Shown: one piece after another, positions 1 to 9,872 of the stretch
Layout: each line of letters opens with the position of its first letter
How positions within the stretch are numbered: position 1 is the stretch's first letter
NCBI RefSeq assembly: GCF_900215375.1
Contig: NZ_OBEF01000007.1
Span: 178,551 to 242,550 of the forward strand
From: Enterobacter sp. CC120223-11
GTDB taxonomy: Bacteria; Pseudomonadota; Gammaproteobacteria; Enterobacterales; Enterobacteriaceae
Length of the DNA stretch: 64,000 nucleotides
Reading direction: 5' to 3'
The notes under the pieces: model-generated
Seen by the model: the letters and a program-made list of their open reading frames with translations, nothing else
Database searches by the model: none
Told to the model about the DNA's origin: nothing
Translations under genes and position numbers: made by a program

Positions 1-202
1 CTGGTTCCAGTTCCGTGTCGAGCGCTACGGCGGCATTGAGATAGTCAGGCTGATCCTGCGGACCGAGCGGAGGCGTGCGGTAAAACGACGACACGGCAGC
101 TATTGCCGTGTGTGGAATTTCGCCGAGCGCAGCGATCGCCGCATTCACCTGATCGAGCGGTGAAGCCAGATTGCTGCCGACGGCGATATAAACGCGTGTC
201 AC
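1..202 (-). CDS. folK: HPPK (6-hydroxymethyl-7,8-dihydropterin pyrophosphokinase), 5' part only
   Basis: Only the first 67 codons lie in the window; the gene runs off the left edge. The enzyme moves pyrophosphate from ATP to 6-hydroxymethyl-dihydropterin in cytosolic folate synthesis. The translation reads [16 protein letters not shown] near the N-terminus and later [20 protein letters not shown], which is the conserved HPPK start and its pterin-binding loop. The start is GTG at 202, sharing GTGA with the pcnB stop, so pcnB and folK are translationally coupled as in E. coli. Identification is secure; nothing can be said about the C-terminal half. Confidence 0.93.
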   Translation of the reverse strand, partial: MTRVYIAVGSNLASPLDQVNAAIAALGEIPHTAIAAVSSFYRTPPLGPQDQPDYLNAAVALDTELEP

Positions 203-1596
203 GCGTTGCCACCCTGACGCGGGGCGCGCTTGCGTGGACGGCGGTGACGACGACGTGCGGCCGGTTCTTCATCCAGGCCGTTGAGCATATCTTTCTGTGC
301 TGGCGGCGCGGCCACCTGGAATTCGCCCCACCACTGAGTGAGACGTTGCAGCTCATGGTTGCTTTCCGCTTCGGCACGCAGCGCCAGCAGATCGTAGGCA
401 GCGCGGAATTTCGGATGCTCCATCAGCTTCCAGGCGCGTTTACCCTGACGACGAGACATGCGCAGCTGAAGCTGCCAGATATCGCGCACCAGCGTGGTAA
501 TGCGTTTTGGAATGGCGAGCGAACGGCAGCCTTCGTCGAGCACGTCGTTCATTGCCAGCGCAAAGGCGTCGTAATAGGCCAGGCCGCTTTCCTGCGCGAT
601 GCGCTGCGCGGTTTCCAGCAGCGGATACCAGAACATGGCGGCAAACAGGAACGCCGGGTTCACGCGCATGTCGTTGTGAATGCGGTTATCGGTATTTTTC
701 AGCACCTGGCTGATGATGCGCTCCATCGGGCTGTCACCGTTTTCGGTGAAGTAGCGGGTGATGGTCGGGAACAGCGGCTGGAACAGGCTGTATTCACGCA
801 GCAGCTTGTAAGTTTCAAAGCCGTAACCGGCCTGCAGCAGCTTCAGGGATTCTTCAAACAGGCGCGCGGGCGGCACGTCGTTGATAAGCGTTGCCAGGCG
901 TGGAATGGGCTCGGCGGTGTCCGGGCTGATACGCATGTTCAGCTTGGCGGCGAAACGCACCGCGCGCAGCATACGCACCGGATCTTCACGGTAGCGGGTT
1001 TCCGGGTTGCCAATCAGGCGAATGATGCCTTCCTGCAAATCACGCATGCCACCGACGTAATCGCGAACGGTGAAATCCGCCACGCTGTAGTAGAGGCTGT
1101 TGATGGTGAAGTCGCGGCGCTGGGCATCTTCTTCGATGTTGCCGAAGATGTTGTCGCGGAGCAGCATGCCGTTCTGGCCGCGCTGTGAGGTGGCGCGATC
1201 GTCCGGGGATCCATCGTGATGGCCGCGGAAGGTGGCGACTTCAATAATTTCCGGGCCGAACATCACGTGGGCCAGACGGAAACGGCGACCGACCAGACGG
1301 CAGTTGCGGAACAGCTTACGCACCTGTTCAGGCGTGGCGCTGGTGGTCACGTCAAAATCTTTTGGTTTTTTGTCCAGCAGCAGGTCGCGTACGCCACCGC
1401 CGACGAGATAAGCCTCATAGCCTGCTTTATTCAGGCGATAGAGCACCTTGAGGGCATTTTCACTGATATCTTTGCGGGAAATAGCGTGCTGCTCACGCGG
1501 AATGACCGTCATTTCAGGTTTTACGTCGACGGTTTCAGCCCCGGTTTCATCACGGGTTAGCACCTTACGGCAAAAATTAGCGACTCGGGTAAAAAT
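199..1596 (-). CDS. pcnB: Poly(A) polymerase I, AUU start
   Basis: Adds 3' poly(A) tails to RNA and so promotes decay of mRNA fragments and of plasmid-copy-control RNAs such as RNA I. The nucleotidyltransferase core shows GGGVRDLLL and KDFDVTT (the metal-binding DxD), followed by the RNA-binding tRNA-nucleotidyltransferase-like region and a basic C-terminal tail ([13 protein letters not shown]). The nearest conventional start is GTG at 1563. However, the frame stays open upstream and encodes [13 protein letters not shown], the E. coli N-terminus, beginning with ATT at 1596. GAGGTG lies 4 nt before that ATT. The E. coli gene is known to start at AUU, so I take 1596, giving 465 residues, the family length. 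It overlaps folK by 4 nt. Confidence 0.93.
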   Translation of the reverse strand: MFTRVANFCRKVLTRDETGAETVDVKPEMTVIPREQHAISRKDISENALKVLYRLNKAGYEAYLVGGGVRDLLLDKKPKDFDVTTSATPEQVRKLFRNCRLVGRRFRLAHVMFGPEIIEVATFRGHHDGSPDDRATSQRGQNGMLLRDNIFGNIEEDAQRRDFTINSLYYSVADFTVRDYVGGMRDLQEGIIRLIGNPETRYREDPVRMLRAVRFAAKLNMRISPDTAEPIPRLATLINDVPPARLFEESLKLLQAGYGFETYKLLREYSLFQPLFPTITRYFTENGDSPMERIISQVLKNTDNRIHNDMRVNPAFLFAAMFWYPLLETAQRIAQESGLAYYDAFALAMNDVLDEGCRSLAIPKRITTLVRDIWQLQLRMSRRQGKRAWKLMEHPKFRAAYDLLALRAEAESNHELQRLTQWWGEFQVAAPPAQKDMLNGLDEEPAARRRHRRPRKRAPRQGGNA

Positions 1597-1653
1597 GTTA
1601 CACCTCGGTTATCGTGTCAGTCGGAAGACGTGCGGACAAAAAATTGCGGCTAA

Positions 1654-2535
1654 TCATAGCTCACCGGGGAGCGTTTGAGAATCTTTTACCGCCGGGAGGC
1701 TCCAGTTTGCCACCGCATTCGCCAGCAGGCTCTCAAGCGAGCAGTCCTGCCACTCATTAACAATAGACTGATTAAGAAACTGTAATGCCCGAATAATTTC
1801 CGGACGCGGGTCGCCGGTGGATAACGCGGGCGCGTGATTCTGCTTGGATAATTTCGCGCCCTCCTGATTCAGCGCCAGCGGCAGATGAATATAGTCAGGC
1901 TCCGCCCAGCCGAAATGGCGATACAGAGAAATTTGCCGCACCGTTGGTTCAATTAAATCTGCGCCGCGCACTATTTCGGTCACGCCCTGATAATGGTCGT
2001 CGACCACGACAGCCAGATTGTAGGCGAATAACCCATCCCGGCGATGAATAATAAAATCTTCGCGGGCGAGCGATTCGTTAGTGACAATATTGCCGCGCAG
2101 GCCATCGTGAAAATTCAGGACAGGATGCGTCTGATGCAAACGCAGTGCGGCATTCTGCGGGCCGAGGTGTAATTCACGACAGTGGCCGTCGTAAATACCG
2201 CCGACGCTCTGAATACGTGCGCGGGTGCAGGTGCAGTAATAGCTCAGGCCCTGTTCGCGCAGCCAGGCGAGCCTTTCGCGGTAGGCCTCGTGGCGCTGAG
2301 ATTGCCACAGCACCTCGCCATCCCAGTGCAGACCATAATGTTCCAGCTGACGCAGAATCGTCTGTGCGGCACCGGGAACTTCACGGGGGGGATCGATATC
2401 TTCGATGCGAACTAACCACTTTCCCTCCAGGGCGCGGGCTTGCAAATAGCTGCCGAGGGCGGCAATCAGAGAGCCGAAATGGAGTTCACCAGAAGGGGAA
2501 GGCGCAAAACGCCCGATATAATCAGAAATTGCCAT
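1654..2535 (-). CDS. gluQ: Glutamyl-Q tRNA(Asp) synthetase
   Basis: A paralogue of the glutamyl-tRNA synthetase catalytic core that lacks the anticodon-binding domain. It attaches glutamate to queuosine-34 of tRNA(Asp). At 293 residues it is typical for this short family. Visible motifs are [15 protein letters not shown] (HIGH-like signature near residue 8), a zinc-site segment with YCTCTRAR and a later Cys near residue 118, and KLSKQNHA (KMSKS-like). The ATG at 2535 has only a weak ribosome site, so the exact start is less sure than the identity. It lies between dksA and pcnB, as in E. coli, and is probably co-transcribed with dksA. Confidence 0.95.
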   Translation of the reverse strand: MAISDYIGRFAPSPSGELHFGSLIAALGSYLQARALEGKWLVRIEDIDPPREVPGAAQTILRQLEHYGLHWDGEVLWQSQRHEAYRERLAWLREQGLSYYCTCTRARIQSVGGIYDGHCRELHLGPQNAALRLHQTHPVLNFHDGLRGNIVTNESLAREDFIIHRRDGLFAYNLAVVVDDHYQGVTEIVRGADLIEPTVRQISLYRHFGWAEPDYIHLPLALNQEGAKLSKQNHAPALSTGDPRPEIIRALQFLNQSIVNEWQDCSLESLLANAVANWSLPAVKDSQTLPGEL

Positions 2536-2601
2536 GTCTCAGGTTCAGAAAAGAACAAGGCGGGAAGTGCTCCCGCCATGGTGATGATGCAATCGGGGGA
2601 C

Positions 2602-3057
2602 TTAGCCCGCCATTTGCTTTTCGCGGATTTCCGCCAGCGTTTTGCAGTCGATGCAAAGATCGGCAGTTGGACGCGCTTCCAGACGACGAATTCCGATTTC
2701 CACTCCGCAGGATTCGCAGTAGCCAAAATCTTCGTCTTCGACCTTCTTCAGCGTTTTCTCGATCTTTTTAATCAGCTTACGCTCACGGTCACGGTTACGC
2801 AGTTCGAGGCTGAACTCTTCTTCCTGGGCCGCACGGTCTACCGGGTCCGGGAAGTTGGCAGCTTCATCCTGCATGTGTGTCACGGTACGATCAACTTCAT
2901 CCCTGAGTTGGTTACGCCACGCTTCAAGAATACGCTTGAAGTGAGACAGCTGGGCTTCGTTCATATACTCTTCACCCGGCTTCTCTTGGTATGGCTCCAC
3001 CCCAGCGATGGCGAGAATACTCAGGGACGATGTTTTACGGATTTGCCCTTCTTGCAT
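2602..3057 (-). CDS. dksA: RNA polymerase secondary-channel regulator DksA
   Basis: Binds the RNA polymerase secondary channel and, with ppGpp, lowers rRNA transcription and raises amino-acid operon transcription. The 151-residue product is nearly identical to E. coli DksA. It has a coiled-coil with the acidic tip segment [16 protein letters not shown] (DPVDRA with its two Asp residues) and a C-terminal zinc finger CESCG...CIDC. An in-frame start six codons upstream is possible, but ATG 3057 has AAGGAGA 8 nt before it and matches the known N-terminus MQEGQ. Its own targets, the rrn P1-type promoter and rpsB promoter, are also in this window. Confidence 0.98.
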   Translation of the reverse strand: MQEGQIRKTSSLSILAIAGVEPYQEKPGEEYMNEAQLSHFKRILEAWRNQLRDEVDRTVTHMQDEAANFPDPVDRAAQEEEFSLELRNRDRERKLIKKIEKTLKKVEDEDFGYCESCGVEIGIRRLEARPTADLCIDCKTLAEIREKQMAG

Positions 3058-3115
3058 GTTGCTTCTCCTTAACACGCACTATCGATCCCCATGTGGGGGA
3101 AAAATCAGGCCGCTA

Positions 3116-3144
3116 TAAATAGCAGATGCTTTTCAGGATAGCAA
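3116..3144 (-). promoter_or_regulatory. Candidate sigma-70 promoter for dksA
   Basis: On the minus strand TTGCTA (3144-3139) and TATTTA (3121-3116) are separated by 17 nt, about 60 nt before the dksA start codon. The predicted leader then contains a small hairpin with CCCC/GGGG arms (about 3087-3099). Assigned by sequence match and position only. Confidence 0.5.
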
Positions 3145-3209
3145 TTGTCTAAACGTTACACTTGACAACCCTGTGAGGAAAAGCGTATTTGCGCACGCGA
3201 CCAGCACAC

Positions 3210-3938
3210 TTATTGTTCAGTCGTTATCTCCGGGGATAGCACCACGGGTAACGGCTCTATCAGAGTCATATTATCGGCAGAAAGTTCCGCTTTATAAGCC
3301 AGAATTTCGACCCCCTTGTTTTGTGCCTCATTCAACAATTGCGCGTATTTAGCATCGATATGGCGCGCGGGTGAAAAACGGGTAATGGCAGAGTGAAGGA
3401 CCGCAAATAACACCACGGCACGATCGCCTGAGGCCGCCACCCCCATCAACTCTCGCAAATGCTTCTGGCCACGTTCTGTCACCGCATCGGGAAAATAACC
3501 GTACTCTTCTTCCGCCAACGTAACCGATTTCACTTCAATATAGCAGTTGCGGCGGTTCTCTGCCTGTAGCAGAAAATCAATCCGGCTGCGCTCTTCACCG
3601 TATTTCACTTCACTTTTCAATACACTGTAATTGGTAAGTTCAGGAATGTTTTCCAACAGGAGTGCTTCCTTCACCAGCTGATTGGCCCGCTGCGTGTTCA
3701 CGCAAATAAACGCTCCATTTTGCGTTTCCGTCACTTCCCAGGTATGGGCATATTTCCGCGTTTTGCTGTCCGACGTGGAATACCAGACGGTATCGCCAGG
3801 CGTCGCGCAGCTGGTCATTGCCCCGGTGTTCGGGCAGTGCAAAGTAAGTTCTTCGCCTTCAGGCGTGACCACGTCGGCCAGAAAGCGCTTATAGCGCTGG
3901 AGCAAACGGGCGGGTTTGAGCGGGGGCGAAAACTGCAT
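3210..3938 (-). CDS. sfsA: SfsA family DNA-binding protein
   Basis: The family was first described in E. coli as a multicopy stimulator of maltose-gene expression in a crp* background; its molecular job is still poorly defined. The 242-residue product has the diagnostic segments LHCPNTGAM near residue 33, SRIDFLLQ and YIEVKSVTL mid-protein, and [16 protein letters not shown]. The latter fits the nuclease-like SfsA C-terminal domain, with D and ExK residues where a restriction-endonuclease fold has its metal site. The tail is about eight residues longer than in E. coli. ATG 3938 has AAGGA about 8 nt upstream. It follows thpR with an 8-nt gap, so the two are likely co-transcribed. Confidence 0.93.
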   Translation of the reverse strand: MQFSPPLKPARLLQRYKRFLADVVTPEGEELTLHCPNTGAMTSCATPGDTVWYSTSDSKTRKYAHTWEVTETQNGAFICVNTQRANQLVKEALLLENIPELTNYSVLKSEVKYGEERSRIDFLLQAENRRNCYIEVKSVTLAEEEYGYFPDAVTERGQKHLRELMGVAASGDRAVVLFAVLHSAITRFSPARHIDAKYAQLLNEAQNKGVEILAYKAELSADNMTLIEPLPVVLSPEITTEQ

Positions 3939-3946
3939 AGGCGTCC

Positions 3947-4480
3947 TTATTTATCGTTCAGCGTCCAGCGTTCAAGCCGGGTGTAGCGGGTGCGACCGCG
4001 GGAAAATTCGGAGCTGTAGAGACCGAACTCTGTGACGGGTACTTTCCAGCTAAAACCCGGCGCGGGAATGGGGACCGCATGGGCTGTGTTGCGCATCAAC
4101 GTGATGTGAGGGTGAAACGGCAGTGGGCTCTGGTAACAGCCGCTGCGTGCGGCCTGAGCGCGCAGCATATTCGCCAGCTGGAGTAATCCACGAGGAGGCT
4201 GGCGCGTGCCGAGCCACACCACCTGCGAACGCAGCCATTGCCCCGCGTCGTTTAACTCCAGGGCAAAACCCGGCTGGCGAATGCGTCCGGCCATCGCCGC
4301 CAGCGCCCGCTGCTTTTCAGTGCTCACCTCACCGAGAAACGCCAGCGTCAGATGCAGGTTCGCCGCCGCGATCGGGCGTCCGCTGTCGGCGGGAAAATTT
4401 GCGGCTCGCCAGTGGATAATCTGCTGCTGCACGTCGTCGGGAAGTTCGAGGGCGAAAAACAGTCTTTTGGGTTCAGACAT
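3947..4480 (-). CDS. thpR: RNA 2',3'-cyclic phosphodiesterase (2H family)
   Basis: Formerly ligT: opens 2',3'-cyclic phosphates on RNA and can join some tRNA halves through a 2'-5' bond in vitro. The two catalytic HxT/S motifs are clear: HLTL near residue 43 and HITL near residue 125, inside a 177-residue protein of normal family size. It is divergent from hrpB, with 73 nt between the start codons, and is followed by sfsA. Confidence 0.93.
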   Translation of the reverse strand: MSEPKRLFFALELPDDVQQQIIHWRAANFPADSGRPIAAANLHLTLAFLGEVSTEKQRALAAMAGRIRQPGFALELNDAGQWLRSQVVWLGTRQPPRGLLQLANMLRAQAARSGCYQSPLPFHPHITLMRNTAHAVPIPAPGFSWKVPVTEFGLYSSEFSRGRTRYTRLERWTLNDK

Positions 4481-4509
4481 GCGAGGGACTCGGTAATGAT
4501 TTGGCGCAA

Positions 4510-4518
4510 TGCTACAAT
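4510..4518 (+). promoter_or_regulatory. Candidate extended -10 element for hrpB
   Basis: TGCTACAAT, an extended -10 hexamer, lies 35 nt before the hrpB GTG. I see no convincing -35 at the right distance, which extended -10 promoters can tolerate. Weak, position-based call. Confidence 0.35.
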
Positions 4519-4553
4519 GCCGGGCCCTCTAAAGTCACCCACCGGAGTCCGTT

Positions 4554-6983
4554 GTGTCGTCACTGCCCGTCGCCGCCATCCTTCCCGAACTGCTCGAAGC
4601 ACTCACCCGCGCGCCACAGGTGCTGCTCAATGCGCCCACCGGGGCCGGTAAATCCACCTGGCTGCCGCTTCAGCTGCTTCAGGCGGGTGTTATTGAAGGC
4701 AAAATCATCCTGCTGGAGCCGCGCAGACTGGCGGCACGTAACGTTGCCCAGCGTCTGGCCGAATTGCTGAATGAAAAGCCAGGCGAGACGGTCGGTTACA
4801 GGATGCGGGCGGAAACCTGCGTGGGTAAGAACACGCGGCTGGAAGTGGTGACCGAAGGGATTTTGACGCGCATGATCCAGCGCGATCCTGAACTCAGCGG
4901 CGTGGGGCTGGTGATCCTCGATGAATTCCACGAGCGCAGCTTACAGGCCGATTTGGCGCTGGCACTGCTGCTCGACGTCCAGGGCGGTCTGCGGGACGAT
5001 CTCAAACTGCTGATCATGTCAGCCACGCTCGACAACGCCCGCCTGCAAACGCTGTTGCCGGACGCACCGGTCATTGCCTCGGAAGGTCGTGCGTTCCCGG
5101 TGGAGCGGCGCTATCAGGCATTGCCCACACACCAGCGTTTTGATGAAGCCGTGGCTGTGGCGACGGCAGAACTGCTGCGCCAGGAGTCTGGTTCGTTGCT
5201 GCTGTTTCTGCCGGGCGTCGGAGAGATTCAGCGCGTGGCGGAGCAGCTCGCCGGGCGAGTGGGAACGGATGTCGTGCTTTGCCCGCTTTATGGAGCACTG
5301 TCGCTCGCCGATCAGCGCAAAGCGATTCTCCCGGCGGAAAAAGGCACGCGAAAAGTGGTGCTGGCAACCAATATCGCCGAAACCAGCCTGACCATCGAAG
5401 GCATCCGGCTGGTGGTGGACTGCGCTCAGGAGCGCGTGGCGCGTTTCGACCCTCGTAGCGGGCTGACCCGTCTGGTCACACAGCGAGTGAGCCAGGCATC
5501 AATGACGCAGCGTGCCGGGCGAGCGGGGCGTCTGGAACCGGGGATCGGCCTGCATCTGCTTGGCAAAGAGCAGGCCGAACGTGCGGCGCTTCAGGGTGAG
5601 CCTGAGATTCTGCAAAGCGACCTGTGTGGGCTGATGCTCGAACTGTTGCAGTGGGGCTGTCAGGATCCGGCGCAGCTTAGCTGGCTGGATCAGCCGCCTG
5701 AAACCAATCTGGCGGCTGCGCGCAGGTTGCTGTCACAGCTCGGCGCTTATGACGGCAAGCAGCTGACGCCGCAGGGGCAGAAGATGGCGTCCATCGGCAA
5801 CGACCCGCGCCTGGCGGCGATGCTGATTGCGGCGAAAACCCCGGATGAAATGGCGACGGCGGCAAAACTGGCGGCGATTCTGGAAGAACCACCGCGAGGC
5901 GGTAATGCCGATCTCAGCTCAGCCTTTGCGCGAAATCAGCCGAACTGGCAGCAGCGTGCTAGGGCGCTGGTTCAGCGGCTGAATACAGCCCCTGGTTCGC
6001 CGGATGCCGGGCTAATACCCCTGCTATTGGCGCAGGGTTTTGCCGACCGAATCGCCCGTCGCCGCGGTCAGGAAGGCCGCTATCAGCTGGCAAACGGCAT
6101 GGGCGCAATGCTCGACGTAGACGATGCGCTGGGCCGCCATGAATGGCTGATTGCGCCGCTGCTGTTGCAGGGCAGCCAGTCGCCGGATGCGCGGATATTG
6201 CAGGCCCAGCCTCTGGATGTTGACGCCCTGGTGGCGGCTTGTCCGGCGCTGCTCACGCAGTCCGACATCATTGAATGGGATGAACAACAGGGCACGCTGA
6301 AGGCCTGGCGTCGCAGCCGCATCGGCGAGCTGACGGTGAAAGTCCAGCCGCTGGCGAAGCCCTCCGAGGAGGAGCTGCATCAGGCGATGCTCAACGGCAT
6401 TCGTGACAAAGGATTGAGCATACTGAACTGGACGCCGGAGGCGGAGCAGCTACGCTTGCGTATTCAGTGCGCCGCGCGCTGGCTGCCGGATGATGAGTGG
6501 CCGGCAATGGACGATGAGGTGCTGCTGGCTGGGCTGGAGTCATGGCTGCTGCCGCACATGACGGGCGTGCATTCGCTCAAAGCCCTGAAGGCGCTGAATA
6601 TTCGTGAGGCATTACAGGGGCTTCTGCCCTGGTCACTGCGACAACGTCTGGATACTGAGTTACCCACGCATTACACTGTGCCGACCGGAAGTCGGATAGC
6701 GCTGCGCTATGATGCCGATAACCCGCCTGTACTCTCTGTGCGGATGCAGGAGATGTTTGGCGAAGCTGCCACGCCGACGATTGCTCAGGGCCGCGTGGCG
6801 CTGGTGCTGGAGCTGCTTTCCCCGGCGCAGCGACCGTTGCAGATTACGCGCGATTTGAGCGCATTCTGGGCCGGGGCGTATCGCGAAGTGCAAAAAGAGA
6901 TGAAAGGGCGCTACCCGAAGCACGTCTGGCCGGACGATCCGGCGAATACGGCGCCGACGCGGCGCACGAAGAAGTATTCGTGA
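4554..6983 (+). CDS. hrpB: ATP-dependent RNA helicase HrpB (DEAH box)
   Basis: An 809-residue DEAH-family helicase, the E. coli HrpB length. Motifs in order: Walker A PTGAGKST near residue 28; EPRRLAARN (Ia); TEGILTRM; the DEFH form of the DEAH box near residue 123; SATLD (III); FLPGVGEI; ATNIAETSLTI (V); and QRAGRAGR (VI). These are followed by the HA2-type and HrpB-specific C-terminal domains ending in a basic RRTKKYS tail. The start is GTG at 4554. The biological substrate of HrpB is unknown in E. coli. It is followed by a 234-nt repeat-rich spacer and then mrcB. Confidence 0.96.
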   Translation: MSSLPVAAILPELLEALTRAPQVLLNAPTGAGKSTWLPLQLLQAGVIEGKIILLEPRRLAARNVAQRLAELLNEKPGETVGYRMRAETCVGKNTRLEVVTEGILTRMIQRDPELSGVGLVILDEFHERSLQADLALALLLDVQGGLRDDLKLLIMSATLDNARLQTLLPDAPVIASEGRAFPVERRYQALPTHQRFDEAVAVATAELLRQESGSLLLFLPGVGEIQRVAEQLAGRVGTDVVLCPLYGALSLADQRKAILPAEKGTRKVVLATNIAETSLTIEGIRLVVDCAQERVARFDPRSGLTRLVTQRVSQASMTQRAGRAGRLEPGIGLHLLGKEQAERAALQGEPEILQSDLCGLMLELLQWGCQDPAQLSWLDQPPETNLAAARRLLSQLGAYDGKQLTPQGQKMASIGNDPRLAAMLIAAKTPDEMATAAKLAAILEEPPRGGNADLSSAFARNQPNWQQRARALVQRLNTAPGSPDAGLIPLLLAQGFADRIARRRGQEGRYQLANGMGAMLDVDDALGRHEWLIAPLLLQGSQSPDARILQAQPLDVDALVAACPALLTQSDIIEWDEQQGTLKAWRRSRIGELTVKVQPLAKPSEEELHQAMLNGIRDKGLSILNWTPEAEQLRLRIQCAARWLPDDEWPAMDDEVLLAGLESWLLPHMTGVHSLKALKALNIREALQGLLPWSLRQRLDTELPTHYTVPTGSRIALRYDADNPPVLSVRMQEMFGEAATPTIAQGRVALVLELLSPAQRPLQITRDLSAFWAGAYREVQKEMKGRYPKHVWPDDPANTAPTRRTKKYS

Positions 6984-7004
6984 TTTTGGGAGAGGGGGAA
7001 AATT

Positions 7005-7106
7005 GTGCGGTCTGATGCCCTCTCCCCAACCCTCTCCCACAGGGAGAGGGAGCAAACACGAAAGGCACGCCTTGCTGTTTACCTCGAGAGGGTGCAAACA
7101 CTAAAA
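7005..7106 (+). repeat. Dispersed intergenic repeat, about 1.5 copies (hrpB-mrcB)
   Basis: 7005-7063 matches, in inverted orientation, the repeat at 26071-26013 with about five mismatches over 58 nt. Shared parts are a GTGCGGTCTGATGCCCTC edge and a CCCTCTCCC/GGGAGAGGG stem. A second partial copy, GAGAGGGTGCAAACACTAAAA, lies at 7086-7106. It resembles the REP-like palindromic repeats common between genes in Enterobacter and relatives. Function is not known from sequence. Confidence 0.8.
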
Positions 7107-7199
7107 CGCTTTTCGTTGAAAAGCGTTTGCAGTTTATTTTGAGAGATTTCTTCTTTCACCTTTGGGTGAAAGAAAAGAGAATCAGGCGCTTACGCCTGA
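7104..7199. other. Array of three perfect hairpins before mrcB
   Basis: Three consecutive inverted repeats fill the space up to the mrcB ribosome site. They are an 11-bp stem with GTT loop (7104-7128, arm AAACGCTTTTC), a 10-bp stem with TTTG loop (7151-7174, arm TTCTTTCACC) and a 7-bp stem with 4-nt loop (7182-7199, arm TCAGGCG). None has a U-run that would make a standard terminator. They could stabilise or insulate the mrcB mRNA 5' end, or be remnants of mobile repeats. Confidence 0.7.
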
Positions 7200-7217
7200 A
7201 TTTAGCGGAGAAAATGT

Positions 7218-9752
7218 ATGGCGGGGAATGACCGCGAGCCGATTGGACGCAAAGGCAAGCCTGCGCGGCCGGCAAAGCAAAAGATTAGCCGTCGTCGTCT
7301 TCGGGACGATGAGTACGACGACGACGATTACGATGATGAGGAAGATGAGCCCATGCCGCGCAACGGGAAAGGCAAAGGTAAAAAACCACGGCGTAAGCAC
7401 GGCAGGTTCTGGCTGCTGGTGAAGCTTGGCATCGTCTTTGCGGTGCTGATGGCGATTTATGGCGTCTACCTGGACCAAAAAATTCGCAGCCGAATCGACG
7501 GTAAAGTGTGGCAACTGCCGGCGGCAGTTTATGGCCGTATGGTCAGCCTCGAGCCGGATATGTCGATCAGCAAAGGTGAGATGGTGCGCCTGCTGACCGC
7601 GACGCAGTATCGTCAGGTGACGGCGATGACGCGTCCGGGTGAGTTCACCGTGCAGGCGAACAGCATCGAGATGATCCGCCGCCCGTTCGATTTCCCGGAC
7701 AGTAAAGAAGGGCAGGTGCGTGCGCGTCTGACCTTCGACGGCGATCGTCTGGATTCGATCACCAACATGGATAACAACCGCCAGTTCGGTTTCTTCCGTC
7801 TCGATCCGCGTCTTATCACCATGATGTCGTCGCCAAACGGCGAGCAGCGTCTGTTTGTGCCGCGCAGCGGTTTCCCGGATTTGCTGATCGACACGCTGAT
7901 CGCCACCGAAGACCGTCACTTCTACGAGCATGACGGCATCAGCTTCTACTCGATGGGGCGTGCGGTTCTGGCGAACCTGACGGCAGGGCGCACGGTGCAG
8001 GGCGCAAGTACCCTGACGCAGCAGCTGGTCAAAAACCTGTTCCTCTCGAGCGAACGCTCCTACTGGCGTAAAGCGAACGAAGCGTACATGGCGCTGATCA
8101 TGGACGCGCGCTACAGCAAAGATCGCATTCTTGAGCTGTACATGAACGAGGTGTACCTCGGTCAGAGCGGCGACAATGAAATCCGCGGCTTCCCGCTGGC
8201 GAGCCTTTACTACTTTGGCCGTCCGGTGGAAGAGCTGAGCCTTGACCAGCAGGCGCTGCTGGTGGGCATGGTGAAAGGGGCGTCGATCTACAACCCGTGG
8301 CGTAACCCGAAACTGGCGCTGGAGCGTCGTAACCTGGTCCTGCGCCTGCTGCAGCAGCAGAAGGTTATCGATCAGGAACTGTACGACATGCTGAGCGCCC
8401 GTCCACTGGGCGTGCAGCCGCGCGGCGGCGTGATTTCGCCGCAGCCTGCCTTTATGCAGATGGTGCGTCAGGAGCTGCAGGCGAAGCTCGGCGACAAGGT
8501 GAAAGATCTTTCCGGCGTGAAAATCTTTACCACCTTCGACTCCGTCGCCCAGGACGCGGCTGAAAAAGCGGCCACCGAAGGCATTCCGGTGCTGAAGAAG
8601 CAGCGTAAGCTTGCCGACCTCGAAACGGCGATGGTGATTGTCGACCGAATGACCGGCGAAGTACGTGCGATGGTCGGCGGGGCAGAGCCGCAGTTTGCAG
8701 GCTACAACCGTGCGATGCAGGCGCGCCGTTCGATTGGTTCCCTGGCGAAACCGGCCACCTATCTGACCGCGCTGAGCCAGCCGAACACCTATCGACTGAA
8801 CACCTGGATTGCCGATGCGCCAGTGACTATTCATCTTTCTAACGGCCAGACCTGGTCGCCGCAGAACGATGATAAGCGCTTCAGCGGGCAGGTGATGCTT
8901 GTGGACGCACTGACGCGTTCCATGAACGTACCGACGGTAAATCTCGGGATGGCGAACGGTCTGCCAGCCGTGATCGACACCTGGCAGAAGCTTGGCGCGC
9001 CGAAAGATCAGCTCAATGCCGTACCGGCGATGCTGCTGGGGGCGCTGAACCTGACGCCAATCGAAGTCGCGCAGGCGTTCCAGACCATCGCCAGCGGCGG
9101 TAACCGCGCGACGCTTTCTGCGCTGCGTTCGGTGATCGCTGAAGACGGCACCGTGCTCTATCAGAGCTATCCGCAGGCGGAACGCGCCGTTCCTGCCCAG
9201 GCTGCTTACATGACCCTGTGGACCATGCAGCAGGTTGTGCAGCGCGGGACTGGTCGTCAGCTGGGCGCGAAATACCCGAACCTGCACCTGGCAGGGAAAA
9301 CCGGGACCACCAATAACAACGTCGATACCTGGTTTGCCGGAATCGACGGTCGTGAAGTGGTGATCACCTGGGTGGGTCGCGATAACAACCAGCCGACGAA
9401 GCTCTACGGTGCCAGCGGCGCGATGTCCATCTACCAGCGCTATCTGTCTAACGAGTCGCCGATCCCACTGGATCTGACGGCGCCGGAAGATATCGTCAAT
9501 ATGGGCGTCGATGACAACGGCAACTTTATCTGCGGCGGTGGCGGGATGCGTCAGCTTCCTGTCTGGACCACCAACCCAGATCAGCTCTGCCAGCAGAGCC
9601 AGGCGATGCAGGAGCAGCAGCAGGATAATAACCCGTTCAGCGGCGGTACCCAGCAGCCTCAGCAGCAGCCGCAGCAGCAACAGCAACCCGCGCAGCAGGA
9701 GAAGAGCGACGGTGTAGCGGGCTGGATCAAAGACATGTTCGGCGGTAACTAA
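7218..9752 (+). CDS. mrcB: Penicillin-binding protein 1B, bifunctional peptidoglycan synthase
   Basis: Polymerises glycan strands (transglycosylase) and cross-links peptides (transpeptidase) at the inner membrane. The 844 residues equal the E. coli length. There is a cytoplasmic tail rich in Arg/Lys/Asp, one membrane segment near residues 65-87, and a UB2H-type regulatory region. The transglycosylase site has [10 protein letters not shown] (Glu231), and the transpeptidase site has SLAK (Ser508) and KTGT. The C-terminus carries a Gln/Pro-rich stretch, longer in glutamines than in E. coli, then a conserved [11 protein letters not shown] end. The start ATG 7218 has CGGAG 7-8 nt upstream. The antisense strand has a long open frame, which is a coding-bias shadow. 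Confidence 0.98.
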   Translation: MAGNDREPIGRKGKPARPAKQKISRRRLRDDEYDDDDYDDEEDEPMPRNGKGKGKKPRRKHGRFWLLVKLGIVFAVLMAIYGVYLDQKIRSRIDGKVWQLPAAVYGRMVSLEPDMSISKGEMVRLLTATQYRQVTAMTRPGEFTVQANSIEMIRRPFDFPDSKEGQVRARLTFDGDRLDSITNMDNNRQFGFFRLDPRLITMMSSPNGEQRLFVPRSGFPDLLIDTLIATEDRHFYEHDGISFYSMGRAVLANLTAGRTVQGASTLTQQLVKNLFLSSERSYWRKANEAYMALIMDARYSKDRILELYMNEVYLGQSGDNEIRGFPLASLYYFGRPVEELSLDQQALLVGMVKGASIYNPWRNPKLALERRNLVLRLLQQQKVIDQELYDMLSARPLGVQPRGGVISPQPAFMQMVRQELQAKLGDKVKDLSGVKIFTTFDSVAQDAAEKAATEGIPVLKKQRKLADLETAMVIVDRMTGEVRAMVGGAEPQFAGYNRAMQARRSIGSLAKPATYLTALSQPNTYRLNTWIADAPVTIHLSNGQTWSPQNDDKRFSGQVMLVDALTRSMNVPTVNLGMANGLPAVIDTWQKLGAPKDQLNAVPAMLLGALNLTPIEVAQAFQTIASGGNRATLSALRSVIAEDGTVLYQSYPQAERAVPAQAAYMTLWTMQQVVQRGTGRQLGAKYPNLHLAGKTGTTNNNVDTWFAGIDGREVVITWVGRDNNQPTKLYGASGAMSIYQRYLSNESPIPLDLTAPEDIVNMGVDDNGNFICGGGGMRQLPVWTTNPDQLCQQSQAMQEQQQDNNPFSGGTQQPQQQPQQQQQPAQQEKSDGVAGWIKDMFGGN

Positions 9753-9759
9753 GCCTTAA

Positions 9760-9786
9760 CCCTCTCCCGTCAGGGAGAGGGTTTTT
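9760..9786 (+). terminator. Intrinsic terminator after mrcB
   Basis: A 9-bp stem CCCTCTCCC/GGGAGAGGG with GTCA loop is followed by five T. The stem is the same core as the dispersed repeats at 7005, 15932 and 25984, so this terminator may derive from one of them. Confidence 0.85.
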
Positions 9787-9872
9787 CAAACCTCGCGTTA
9801 ACTTTCTCATAACTCCTTACCAACCCTCAGGTTATTTTTTAAACCCTCAATTCTGGTAGGGGCGTATTCCGC

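Noticed and set aside
45..377. 110-codon minus-strand frame across the pcnB-folK junction
   Set aside because: Out of frame with both genes, whose conserved sequences are clear.
7005..7199. Possible CRISPR or insertion-sequence remnant
   Set aside because: Repeats are dissimilar palindromes without regular spacers, and there is no transposase fragment.
7182..9686. 834-codon open frame antisense to mrcB
   Set aside because: It mirrors the MrcB reading frame, is low-complexity (His, Arg, Val, Leu runs), has no family motif and no ribosome site; a product of GC-biased third positions.
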